The notes under the pieces were generated by a model. It ran no database searches. It was not told where the DNA came from and saw nothing but the letters and a program-made list of their open reading frames with translations. The position numbers were made by a program, and so were the translations under genes. Of a stretch of DNA of 8,836 nt, positions 1-5,936 are shown piece after piece. This stretch comes from Deinococcus frigens DSM 12807 (lineage in GTDB: Bacteria > Deinococcota > Deinococci > Deinococcales > Deinococcaceae): positions 1 to 8,836 of the forward strand of contig NZ_JNIW01000091.1 in NCBI RefSeq assembly GCF_000701425.1, in the 5' to 3' direction. Position 1 is the stretch's first letter. Each line of letters begins with the position of its first letter.

Positions 1-159
1 TTCAGACGACAGAAACGCGCTCAAGAGTTCTTGAGTTTGCACACCCGGATCACCAATCTCCACCATCATTCCCGCACCAGTGTTCCCGCCTCCACCCGAA
101 GAAGCAATCAGAAACAAGCCTTCCAGACGTGGTCAATGATCTCGGCAGGGGTGGCCTGA
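1..159 (+). pseudogene. IS6-family transposase, C-terminal fragment
   Basis: The reading frame is open from the first base of the window to a TGA at 157-159 and gives 52 residues, beginning FRRQKRAQEFLSLHTR. It aligns without gaps to the C-terminus of the second IS6-like transposase in this window, which carries recognisable IS6 DDE-domain motifs. About 20 of 159 bases differ between the two. IS6-family transposases are roughly 230-residue DDE enzymes, so what is visible is only the region after the catalytic Glu. The rest lies upstream of the window, so this copy could be intact outside it. I call it partial because the catalytic core is not visible. Confidence 0.75.
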
Positions 160-178
160 GATTCAGGCCACCCCTGCC
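144..178 (+). repeat. Perfect 16-bp stem hairpin over the IS6 transposase stop
   Basis: Bases 144-159 (GGCAGGGGTGGCCTGA) are exactly complementary to 163-178, leaving a 3-base GAT loop. The left arm encodes the last four residues (AGVA) and the stop codon, so the stop sits inside the stem. No T-tract follows, so this is not a classical intrinsic terminator. The same structure recurs unchanged at 1063-1097. Confidence 0.85.
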
Positions 179-197
179 CTCCTCATACCTGAACCCG

Positions 198-215
198 AAT
201 TAAGGCAACACAACC
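198..215. repeat. Probable IS6-family terminal inverted repeat, copy 1
   Basis: The sequence AATTAAGGCAACACAACC occurs here and again at 1117-1134, at the same distance after each transposase stop. Read inward it begins GGTTGTGTTGCC, which resembles IS6-family ends such as the GGTTCTGTTGC start of IS257/IS431. The homology between the two copies ends here, and the interrupted IS110 frame begins at the next base. The matching left end is outside the window. Confidence 0.65.
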
Positions 216-551
216 GGCTTCGCTCACTTAGAGGATGGTGCGCAGATCGCTGCTTACGCGGGAATCGCTCCCGCACCATTCGAGTCCGGCAGCAGTGTAC
301 GGAAACGGAGTCGGATTTCCAAAGTGGGCAATGCTCACCTGCGTCGAACTGCCTACCTTGCCGCTTACGGTGCCAAGCACTCCAAAAGCCGGATGGGCGA
401 GTTCTACCGTCACTTGCGATCAGCAGGAAAACCGCCGAAAGTCGCGCTGACGGTTTTGGGAAGGAAGTTGTTACGGGTGGGCTTGGCAGTCGTGAAATCC
501 GGTCAGCCCTACCGCGAAGATTATCGGCGAGACCCGACTCCCGCCACTTGA
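216..551 (+). pseudogene. IS110-family transposase, C-terminal fragment
   Basis: The frame is open from the IS6 junction to a TGA at 549-551, about 111 residues. It matches the IS116/IS110/IS902 C-terminal transposase domain. Features include QIAAYAGIAPAPFESGSS, then RISKVGNAHLRR, then TAYLAA, an FYRHL segment, and GKPPKVALTVLGRKLLR near the end. The SGSS-containing motif is where this family's conserved serine region lies. The N-terminal RuvC-like DEDD domain is missing, and full-length proteins are about 300-400 residues. The upstream break coincides with the end of the IS6 element, so disruption by IS6 insertion is the likely cause. IS110 elements recombine with the help of a bridge RNA encoded in a non-coding end. 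Only about 40-50 non-coding bases remain after the stop, so no bridge RNA can be assigned. The fragment is inactive. Confidence 0.8.
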
Positions 552-586
552 CGCCACGCGCAGAACACCCTATCTGCCCGACCTGA

Positions 587-1078
587 ATTGGCCGACAGTA
601 TCAGGTGTGCACGAGCGTCGATGGTATCCGCCACTGGCTCTGGAGGGCCGTGGACGAGCACGGTTTCGTGCTGGACATTCTCCTTCAGCGGCATCGGGAC
701 ACTGAAGCGGCGAAGACTTTCCTGACTCGGCTGCTGAGTGCGCATGACGTTCCAGAGGTCATCCATACCGATCAGCTCCGTAGCTACGGAGCCGCGATCC
801 GGGAAATCCCGAGCCTGAAGGGCGTCGACCACCAGCAGGTGATCTCCACGGCCAGGTGGAACAATATCGTCGAGCAGGAACACCGATCCACACGGCGACA
901 AGAGCGAAGTCAGCAAGGATTCAGACGACGAAAACGCGCTCAAGCGTTCCTGAATTTGCACGCCCGGATCAACAACCTCCACCATCACTCCCGAACCAGT
1001 GTTCCCGCCGCTACCCGAAGAAGCAACCAAAACCAAGCGTTCCAGACGTGGTCAACCGTCGCGGCAGGGGTGGCCTGA
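587..1078 (+). pseudogene. IS6-family transposase, 5'-truncated
   Basis: Recognisable IS6-family sequence starts near 605 (VCTSVDGIRHWLWRAVDEHG) and runs to the TGA at 1076-1078. An in-frame stop at 584-586 and unrelated residues (GRQYQ) replace the expected segment containing the first catalytic Asp (the DE before VCTS). The second Asp is present in VIHTDQLRSYG and the Glu in NNIVEQEHR, so the DDE triad has lost its first member. The N-terminal zinc-finger/HTH region is also missing. A GTG at 605 could in principle start a 157-residue product, but it has no convincing ribosome site and could not be catalytic. Truncation at the junction with the IS110 remnant is the simplest reading. Confidence 0.8.
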
Positions 1079-1097
1079 GATTCAGGCCACCCCTGCC
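1063..1097 (+). repeat. Second copy of the perfect stop-codon hairpin
   Basis: This is the same 16-bp perfect stem and GAT loop as at 144-178, again placing the transposase TGA inside the left arm. No base differs between the copies over the whole hairpin, although the flanking coding sequence has diverged by about 13%. Confidence 0.85.
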
Positions 1098-1116
1098 CTC
1101 CGTCTGCCGTGAGGCC

Positions 1117-1134
1117 AATTAAGGCAACACAACC
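1117..1134. repeat. Probable IS6-family terminal inverted repeat, copy 2
   Basis: This is an exact second copy of the 18-base sequence at 198-215, lying 38 bases after the transposase stop as in copy 1. It marks the right boundary of the second IS6 remnant. The flanks after the two copies differ (GGCTTC versus GTCCTG), which supports the boundary. Confidence 0.65.
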
Positions 1135-1422
1135 GTCCTGCGAGATCTGGTCACCCACGCTCTGGGTTGGCCTCGTTCCGGTTTGCCTGCACGGGTTTGG
1201 GTCACTGGGATGGCCCAGCGCCGACTCCAGCTCCTGCAGCGCGCTCCGCTCTCAAACAGAGCATCCAACTGAGACTGACGGACCCAGAGTCGTTCTCGGC
1301 TCAATCCAGCCCGCTGGAGGCTTGATCTCCCCTCTCGTGCTGAACATCATGTTTCTCGCGCCTAATGCCAACGAGGGCAGCTTCTCTCACAACGGGCTGA
1401 ACGGCAGCATCAAGCCAATCTG
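1135..1422. other. Gene-free stretch between IS debris and terminator
   Basis: I recognise no gene, RNA or terminal repeat here. Open frames exist on both strands. They include a 61-codon minus-strand frame and a plus-strand frame that continues antisense into the downstream operon. None has a ribosome site or a recognisable motif, and they do not agree on a family. It may be decayed mobile-element or intergenic sequence. Confidence 0.4.
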
Positions 1423-1471
1423 CCAAAAGAGGCGGGCCATTCCATCTAGGATTGGCCCGTTTGCTTTTTGG
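1423..1471 (-). terminator. Bidirectional intrinsic terminator
   Basis: The core stem CGGGCCATTCC (1433-1443) pairs with GGATTGGCCCG (1449-1459), with one mismatch and a five-base ATCTA loop. It is flanked by CCAAAA on the left and CTTTTTGG on the right, so a T-run follows the stem on either strand. It lies about 60 bases beyond the end of the minus-strand oxidoreductase operon and is well placed to end it. It would also stop plus-strand transcription coming from the IS region. Confidence 0.7.
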
Positions 1472-1531
1472 TGTCTTTCCTTGTTCAGCCCAGTGGGTCG
1501 AGAGTCTTCCAGGACAGTGCAGGCGCCACCG

Positions 1532-2461
1532 TCAAGCCTGCTCAGGCACCCCCCACCAGGGCAGGTTCGCGAAAGGATAGTGCGCGTCGTTCCCCGATTT
1601 CAATGCCGCGTAAAACTCCGCAAAGTTATACCTGGGTTGGTAGCCCAGCCCGGCCCTGGCTTTCTCGATCGACCAATACACCTGACCCCAGGCACCCAGC
1701 AGGTCATCCATGTTTGCTCCGCGCTGGGCCACCAGCTCTGTGATGCTAGGAAACTGAGCCTCGACCAACGCCCGAGGGTTCTCGCGCCACAACGGCAACT
1801 GTTCGAGTGAGAACGGAACGGCCGCCATGATGTTGAAGGCGTCACACGAAATCGTGTCATTCTGCAGCCCCAGCACAAACGCCTGAGCCACATCTCGGTC
1901 GTCCACCCCGCCCTTCAGCAGCCGGAAGCCGTAGCGCACAAAGGTCTCGGGAACGAACATGCCCAGACGGTACGAAATGGTTCGGATATCGTGGACGCGA
2001 CTGTAAAAGCTTGCCAGTTCCTCGGCGAGCGTCTTGGTCAGCCCGTAGAAATCTCCTGGCAGGCAAGGCAAATTCTCCGTGACGACGGCGAAACTGTCGT
2101 TAGGCACGGTGATGCTCGCACCGTACACGCCCATGGTGCTGCATAACAGGACTTTCCCGATGCTGTGCTCACGGGCGGCCTCGTAGACGTGGTACGTCCC
2201 TTCCATGTTCAGGTTCCAGAACTCGTCCCGGGAATGGTCGCGGAGGTGAATGCCGTGCAGCGCGGCGCCGTGAACAATGACATCTACACCTTCGGCGGCC
2301 CGGAACACATCCGTTTTGCTGCGCGCGTCCCCCTGAATGAATTCGTACGGGGTGTCCAGCCGCCGGAAGTCCATCAACACCGGGGTATACCCGTTCTCCT
2401 GCAGGGCCGGTGCCAGCACCCGGCCCAGACTCCCCCCTGCCCCAGTGATCAATACTCTCAT
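1532..2461 (-). CDS. NAD-dependent epimerase/dehydratase family protein (extended SDR)
   Basis: This is a 309-residue Rossmann-fold enzyme of the extended SDR group, a cytosolic NAD(P)-dependent enzyme that usually acts on sugar nucleotides, uronates or related carbonyls. The N-terminus MRVLITGAGGSLG holds the TGxxGxxG dinucleotide motif (residues 6-13). HGAALHG (64-70) corresponds to the conserved Ala-rich strand. S108/T109 in CSTMGVYG and the Y139-x3-K143 pair in YGLTK form the catalytic set. The length fits the family. I chose the ATG at 2459-2461 because the Rossmann motif begins right after it and it overlaps the upstream gene's stop by one base (TGATG). The frame runs 24 codons further up, but only as sequence antisense to nothing recognisable and overlapping the upstream gene. 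It is the last gene of a three-gene operon. The substrate cannot be told from sequence; similarity in style to uronate dehydrogenase or UDP-sugar epimerase enzymes is only a hint. Confidence 0.85.
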   Translation of the reverse strand: MRVLITGAGGSLGRVLAPALQENGYTPVLMDFRRLDTPYEFIQGDARSKTDVFRAAEGVDVIVHGAALHGIHLRDHSRDEFWNLNMEGTYHVYEAAREHSIGKVLLCSTMGVYGASITVPNDSFAVVTENLPCLPGDFYGLTKTLAEELASFYSRVHDIRTISYRLGMFVPETFVRYGFRLLKGGVDDRDVAQAFVLGLQNDTISCDAFNIMAAVPFSLEQLPLWRENPRALVEAQFPSITELVAQRGANMDDLLGAWGQVYWSIEKARAGLGYQPRYNFAEFYAALKSGNDAHYPFANLPWWGVPEQA

Positions 2462-3234
2462 CAGGGCCACCCACCTTCGTTCAGAGGCGTCACAACCACC
2501 TCGTTCAGCACCAGTTCTGGCGGCGCAGCGCACATCCAGACCAGTAGATCCGCCACCCGCTTCGGCGCGAGGGCGTCTGTGGGTGATGCGGCAGGGGGCT
2601 TCTGGTCTGCGCGTGCGTGGGCGTCAAAGGTGCCCCAGCTGGTGGCCATGCCACCAGGGTAGACCACACAAGCACGGATCCCGTGCGGTTTGCCTTCTGC
2701 GGCCAGTGCCTGCGTGAAGCCGGTCAGCCCGAATTTCGAGGCGCAGTACGCACTCGCATTGGCCCAGCCCCGTTTCCCAGCCACCGAGGACACATTGATG
2801 ATCGTGCCGCGTCCCGCCCGCTGCATGTGCGGGAACGCCGCTTTGGCCAGCAGAAAGGGCGCACGCAGGTTGACGTCCAGCACGTGATCCCACTCCTCCG
2901 CACCGAGGTCAAGCACCGACCCTGGAACGTCTGTGGCGGCATTGTTCACCAGCATGTCCAAACGGCCTAGGGATGGGATGGCCTGCTGCACTGCTTCGAT
3001 CAACGCCGGCCCGGAGGCCAGGTCAACCGGGCAGACCAGCGCCCGCCGCCCCAGCGCTTCAACGTCTTGGGCCACGGCCTGGAGGTCGTGCTCGCTGCGG
3101 GCCAGCAGGATTAAGTCCGCGCCTGCCCGGGCCAGGCCAAGTGCGGTGGCGCGGCCCAGCCCGCTGCTGGCTCCCGTCACGAGGGCTACCTGCCCGGACA
3201 GCGCAGTCGGCGCTACACCGCCTTGCGCTGTCAT
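2461..3234 (-). CDS. SDR family NAD(P)-dependent oxidoreductase
   Basis: This is a 257-residue classical short-chain dehydrogenase/reductase, cytosolic, catalysing NAD(P)-linked alcohol/carbonyl interconversion. All family signatures are present: TGASSGLG (residues 20-27) for cofactor binding, the NNAAT strand motif at 97-101, N122, and the catalytic S150 with Y163-x3-K167 in YCASK. PGGMATSW (about 191-198) is the usual loop after the active site. The ATG at 3232-3234 overlaps the aldo/keto reductase stop as ATGA, and the stop overlaps the next gene's ATG. No clear Shine-Dalgarno sequence precedes it, so translation is probably coupled to the gene before. R46 after the second strand, with no acidic residue at that strand's end, leans towards NADP(H), but weakly. 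The substrate is unknown. The neighbours suggest a short pathway acting on a sugar or other polyhydroxylated compound. Confidence 0.9.
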   Translation of the reverse strand: MTAQGGVAPTALSGQVALVTGASSGLGRATALGLARAGADLILLARSEHDLQAVAQDVEALGRRALVCPVDLASGPALIEAVQQAIPSLGRLDMLVNNAATDVPGSVLDLGAEEWDHVLDVNLRAPFLLAKAAFPHMQRAGRGTIINVSSVAGKRGWANASAYCASKFGLTGFTQALAAEGKPHGIRACVVYPGGMATSWGTFDAHARADQKPPAASPTDALAPKRVADLLVWMCAAPPELVLNEVVVTPLNEGGWP

Positions 3235-4175
3235 GTCCGGGCGCCAGGGGTGACAATTTCGATCTGGCGGAGATCCTGTTCCGTGAGCAGGGGGCGGATG
3301 GACGCTTGGACATTCTGCTCGACTTGTTCTGGGGTCTTGCCACCGGGAATGGCCACTGAGACTGCCGGATGGTTCAGCACGAACTGCAAGGCCAGCTGAC
3401 CGAGGGATCGGTTGGCGGAGGATAGAACCCGCAGCTGCTCCATTTGGTCGAGTTGTGTTTGATACCAGGCCTCCTGAGGCCAGTTGTGGCGCACATCGCC
3501 TTCCGGAAACCGCGTCTCAGGGCTAAACTTTCCGGTCAGCATGCCTTTGCTCAGGGGCCCGCGCACCACCACGCCAATCCCATGTTCCAGGCAGTACGGC
3601 AGGATGTCCTGCTCCGCCTTGCGGTTGAGCAGGCTGTAGTCGAGCTGCACCACATCCAGTGTGCCGCCCTGGTTGAATTGCTGGACATACGCGAAGTCAT
3701 CGGTCGAGACGCCGACGGCCCGCACCCGGCCTTCTTGTTTCAGCTGGGCGAACGCCGTCAGGAACGCTTCGGTCTCACGTGGGGCATTCCACCAGATGTG
3801 ATCGAAATAGACGTCGATGTACTCGGTGCCCAGCCGGCGCAAGCTGGCTTCGAAGGCTGCGATGATTTTCTCGGGACGGTCGTAAACCGGCTCTTGCTGG
3901 GGATCGCGGTGGTGACCCATCAGGCCACCTTTGCTGGCCACAACAATTTGGTCACGGCGGCCCTTGATGATTTGGGCGACCAGTGTTTCGCTGTGACCGT
4001 TGCCGTACACGTCTGCGGTGTCGATGAAGGTAACGCCCAGGTCGAGCGCACGCTCCATCGCACTCAGCGAGGCGCTGTCCTCGACCGGGCCCCAGGCATC
4101 CCCTCCGATCGCCCAGGCGCCAAACCCAATCTCAGAGACCTGAATGCCTGATTTCCCCAGTGCGCGGTGTTCCAT
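3231..4175 (-). CDS. Aldo/keto reductase family protein
   Basis: This is a 314-residue (beta/alpha)8-barrel NADPH-dependent aldo/keto reductase. The N-terminus RALGKSGIQVSEIGFGAWAI is typical of the bacterial YdjG/YghZ-like branch. The catalytic tetrad is visible: D52 and Y57 in DTADVYGNG, K82 in VASKGG and H126 in FDHIWW. The C-terminal cofactor segment is present as VAIPGGKTPEQVEQN. I start at the ATG at 4173-4175 because AAGGAG (minus strand of 4182-4187) precedes it at good spacing and family homology begins at residue 2. A longer frame to 4244 runs through the promoter region and was rejected. It is the first gene of the operon, its stop overlapping the SDR start by four bases. The product is probably an aldehyde or sugar reductase; the exact substrate is not readable. 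Confidence 0.9.
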   Translation of the reverse strand: MEHRALGKSGIQVSEIGFGAWAIGGDAWGPVEDSASLSAMERALDLGVTFIDTADVYGNGHSETLVAQIIKGRRDQIVVASKGGLMGHHRDPQQEPVYDRPEKIIAAFEASLRRLGTEYIDVYFDHIWWNAPRETEAFLTAFAQLKQEGRVRAVGVSTDDFAYVQQFNQGGTLDVVQLDYSLLNRKAEQDILPYCLEHGIGVVVRGPLSKGMLTGKFSPETRFPEGDVRHNWPQEAWYQTQLDQMEQLRVLSSANRSLGQLALQFVLNHPAVSVAIPGGKTPEQVEQNVQASIRPLLTEQDLRQIEIVTPGART

Positions 4176-4206
4176 CAGTCTCTCCTTTTCATGCTGACCT
4201 CTCTGG

Positions 4207-4280
4207 AAGTGCTTCACTTTAGAGGTGGGGACATCGCACAGCACTTCGCCACTTTAAGGTAGTCTTTATGACACCAAGTG
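4207..4280 (-). promoter_or_regulatory. AAGTG/CACTT repeat cluster upstream of the oxidoreductase operon
   Basis: Five copies of AAGTG or its complement lie within 74 bases, at 4207-4211, 4215-4219, 4242-4246, 4250-4254 and 4276-4280. The first two form a palindrome, AAGTG-CTT-CACTT. Two more CACTT copies sit at 4320-4324 and 4336-4340, at the IS3 edge. The cluster fills the leader of the aldo/keto reductase gene and is a candidate operator region. No convincing -35/-10 pair could be assigned, so the promoter itself is not placed. Confidence 0.45.
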
Positions 4281-4324
4281 CGTTCATTTCATTTGGTTGA
4301 TTTCGTTGGGCGGTACAGGCACTT

Positions 4325-4363
4325 TGAAATTGCAACACTTTGGTGGAAGGTCAGTTCGGGATG
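4325..4363. repeat. IS3-family right terminal inverted repeat
   Basis: Read inward on the plus strand it starts TGAAATTGCAACACTTTGG. It matches the left end (5583 to 5545 on the minus strand, starting TGAAGTTGCTACGG) at 29 of 39 positions. The orfB stop codon lies inside this repeat. Confidence 0.7.
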
Positions 4364-5220
4364 GGGGCGTGCTCCTCGAAGGCGACCGGCGACCGATAGC
4401 CCAGAGATGAGTGACGGCGTTGACGGTTATAGAACACTTCAATCCATTCAAACACCTCTGTTCTCGTCTGGGCGCGATTTCTTCGCGCCCTACTCAATTC
4501 CAGCTCCGTCTTGAGTGTCGCGAAAAAGCTTTCCTGCACGCTGTTGTCCCAGCAATCTCCCTTCCTGCTCATGCTCTGCACAGCCTCCAGGCGCTGCAAT
4601 GCCTACCGGTACGCTGCACTGGCATATTGGCTGCCCCTATCCGAATGGTGCAGCAACCCTGCCCCTGGTTGACGGCGATTCAGGGCCATCTGCAGGGCCT
4701 GAACGACCACGCGGGTGTCCAGGCGTTCATGCATGGCCCAGCCCACGATTTTCCGCGAGTACAGATCCATGACGGTCGCCAGGTAGAGCCAGCCGTCCGT
4801 ACACGGCAGATAGGTGATGTCCGTAACCCACTTCTGGTTCGGTTCGGACGCATGAAAATCACGATCCAAGATGTTCTCGGCCACCGGATGCGAATGCTTT
4901 GATTGCGTCGTGGCACGGAATTTCCGCTTACAGCGAACTATGAGGTTCGCTGATCGCATCAGTCGCCCAATTCGGCGGCGGCTGACCTGCAGCCCGTCCT
5001 CTTCCGCGAGGTCGGCCTTCAGCCGAAGGGTGCCATAGGTTCCCCGGCTTCGGTCAAAGTAGAACTCGATTTTCTCCCTCAGCACCGCGTCCTGCTGACA
5101 GCGCCCACTGTCCACCCTTCCCCGCCAGGCGTAATACCCGCTCAGACTGACTTCCAACACCTGGCACATCCGGTCAACCGCATATTCGTACCGGTGGTCA
5201 GTGATGAACTGGAAGATCAA
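4351..5220 (-). pseudogene. IS3-family transposase OrfB, broken by an amber codon
   Basis: This is the catalytic integrase-like (rve) part of an IS3-family transposase. The upstream 205 codons (5220 to 4603) include the HTH-like YAVDRMCQVLEVSLSGYYAW, the first catalytic Asp in WVTDITYL and the second in HHSDRGSQY. A TAG at 4603-4605 then stops the frame. The same frame continues after it with [18 protein letters not shown], containing the catalytic Glu, and the usual [11 protein letters not shown] tail. Counting the TAG as one codon, the second Asp and the Glu are separated by exactly 35 residues, the canonical D(35)E spacing. The lesion is therefore a single substitution, most simply CAG to TAG, and not an indel. 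The truncated product lacks the Glu and should be inactive unless the amber codon is suppressed. Confidence 0.85.
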
Positions 5221-5525
5221 GGCTGTTTGGCGAAGAAGGCCAGCGCCTTTTTTAGAATGTCGCGCTCCTGACGGGTCACGTCCAGCTCTCGTTCGAGCGC
5301 TTTGAGGCGCGCTTCCTGGGCACTGAGCGCGGCGTTGCCGCGCCCAGTGAAGGCTGGGCGGCCAGCCTGCTCTTGTTTCTCGTGCTGCTGTCGCCAGCGA
5401 ACGACGTAATGAGGGGGGAGGCCGAGGTCACGCGCGACCTCGGCACAGCTTTTGCTGGTCGTCTTAACGAGCTGGATGGCTTCCTGTTTGAATTCGGATG
5501 TGTAGATTTCTCTGGCCTTGGGCAT
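5217..5525 (-). CDS. IS3-family transposase OrfA (HTH protein)
   Basis: This is a 102-residue OrfA. The N-terminal helix-turn-helix is visible in YTSEFKQEAIQLVKTTSKSC and AEVARDLGLPPHYVVRWRQQ (about residues 9-48). A C-terminal leucine-zipper-like helix, ALSAQEARLKALERELDVTR, follows at about 66-85, then ERDILKKALAFFAKQP. It binds the terminal repeats and oligomerises with the OrfAB fusion. The start is the ATG at 5523-5525, preceded by a strong GGAGGT eight to nine bases upstream. The frame appears intact. In the absence of a functional OrfB, its product could at most act as a repressor of related elements. Confidence 0.88.
   Translation of the reverse strand: MPKAREIYTSEFKQEAIQLVKTTSKSCAEVARDLGLPPHYVVRWRQQHEKQEQAGRPAFTGRGNAALSAQEARLKALERELDVTRQERDILKKALAFFAKQP
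5247..5253 (-). promoter_or_regulatory. Programmed -1 frameshift site A_AAA_AAG
   Basis: On the minus strand the orfA codons read CTA-AAA-AAG, giving the classic A_AAA_AAG slippery heptamer used by IS3-family elements. Slipping back one base leads through GGC GCT GGC CTT without a stop into the orfB frame (ATC TTC CAG TTC). This would give the OrfAB fusion. I did not identify a stimulatory pseudoknot. Confidence 0.75.
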
Positions 5526-5544
5526 GATGACCTCCAGTGTCGGT

Positions 5545-5583
5545 CATCCCTAACTTACCCTCCGATAAACCGTAGCAACTTCA
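5545..5583. repeat. IS3-family left terminal inverted repeat
   Basis: This is the partner of the repeat at 4325-4363. It lies upstream of orfA and its outer end is fused to the Tn3 transposase remnant at 5584. Confidence 0.7.
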
Positions 5584-5790
5584 CTCGTGGTGATGGCCAT
5601 CAGCGTCTGGAACACGGCCTACGTGGGACGGGTCGTGGATGCGGTGCGGGCAGAAGGCAAGACCGTGCCGGACGAATTGCTGGCCCATGTCTCTCCACTC
5701 GGCTGGGAACACATCGGTCTGACGGGTGACTACCTCTGGAGAGAAGACTTGGTGCCGCCGAGCGGCACCTATCGGGATCTAGGCCGCTGA
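5584..5790 (+). pseudogene. Tn3-family transposase TnpA, C-terminal stub
   Basis: The frame starts directly at the IS3 end and runs LVVMAISVWNTAY, then LLAHVSPLGWEHIGLTGDYL, to a TGA at 5788-5790. VWNT followed by the LSPL-EHI-L-GDY pattern is the characteristic C-terminus of Tn3-family TnpA proteins, which are about 1000 residues long. Only about 68 residues remain; the rest has been removed at the IS3 junction and is not found on the other side of the IS3 element. Downstream, 24 bases separate the stop from the Tn3 terminal repeat, the normal arrangement. The stub is non-functional. Confidence 0.9.
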
Positions 5791-5814
5791 GGCTGTCTGA
5801 CACGACGTTTTTTG

Positions 5815-5852
5815 CTTAGCGTACGAAAATTTCAGAATGATGTCTTATCCCC
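5815..5852. repeat. Tn3-family 38-bp terminal inverted repeat
   Basis: Read inward from 5852 on the minus strand it starts GGGGATAAGACATC and ends TTTCGTACGCTAAG, exactly 38 bases. GGGG at the outer end and TACGCTAAG at the inner end are the conserved features of Tn3-family ends. It lies 24 bases after the TnpA stop, so the transposon interior was to the left and the multicopper oxidase operon is just outside. No partner end is visible in the window. The five bases outside it are GTTGA. Confidence 0.9.
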
Positions 5853-5936
5853 GTTGAGGCCTCCCGCCATTGGCATGGAAGCCACCCATGACCGACACTC
5901 GGCATCCTGGGCCTATTGCAAGTGAGCAGCTTCACC

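Larger units (their letters stand above)
1..1134 (+). mobile_element. Nested IS6 / IS110 / IS6 remnants
   Basis: This is a mosaic of three truncated insertion sequences, all reading on the plus strand. The tail of an IS6-family element runs to about 215. The 3' third of an IS110-family transposase follows (216-551), then a second IS6-family tail from about 605 to 1134. The two IS6 tails align without gaps at a constant offset of 919 bases. They are about 87% identical over the coding part, so they are separate, diverged copies and not a recent duplication. None of the three has an intact transposase. The IS110 reading frame is cut exactly where the first IS6 end lies, which suggests IS6 inserted into IS110. 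Directly oriented IS6 copies are the usual product of IS6-family replicative transposition. Confidence 0.8.
4325..5583 (-). mobile_element. IS3-family insertion sequence, inactivated
   Basis: The element is about 1.26 kb, the usual IS3-family size. It carries orfA and a nonsense-mutated orfB on the minus strand. Imperfect terminal repeats at 4325-4363 and 5545-5583 match at 29 of 39 positions, and both begin TGAA. The flanking triplets are CTT and CTC, so there is no exact 3-bp target duplication. The right flank reads straight into a Tn3 transposase frame, while the left flank shows no Tn3 sequence. This suggests an adjacent deletion or later recombination. Confidence 0.8.

Noticed and set aside
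1109..1810. 233-codon plus-strand frame crossing the terminator into the minus-strand operon
   Set aside because: It runs through an intrinsic terminator and antisense to the extended SDR, and has no ribosome site or family signature.
3444..4151. 235-codon plus-strand frame opposite the aldo/keto reductase
   Set aside because: It is a shadow of a gene with an intact catalytic tetrad.
4603..4605. A frameshift or indel as the cause of the orfB break
   Set aside because: The frame on both sides of the TAG is the same, and the Asp-Glu spacing is exactly 35 when the stop is counted as a codon.
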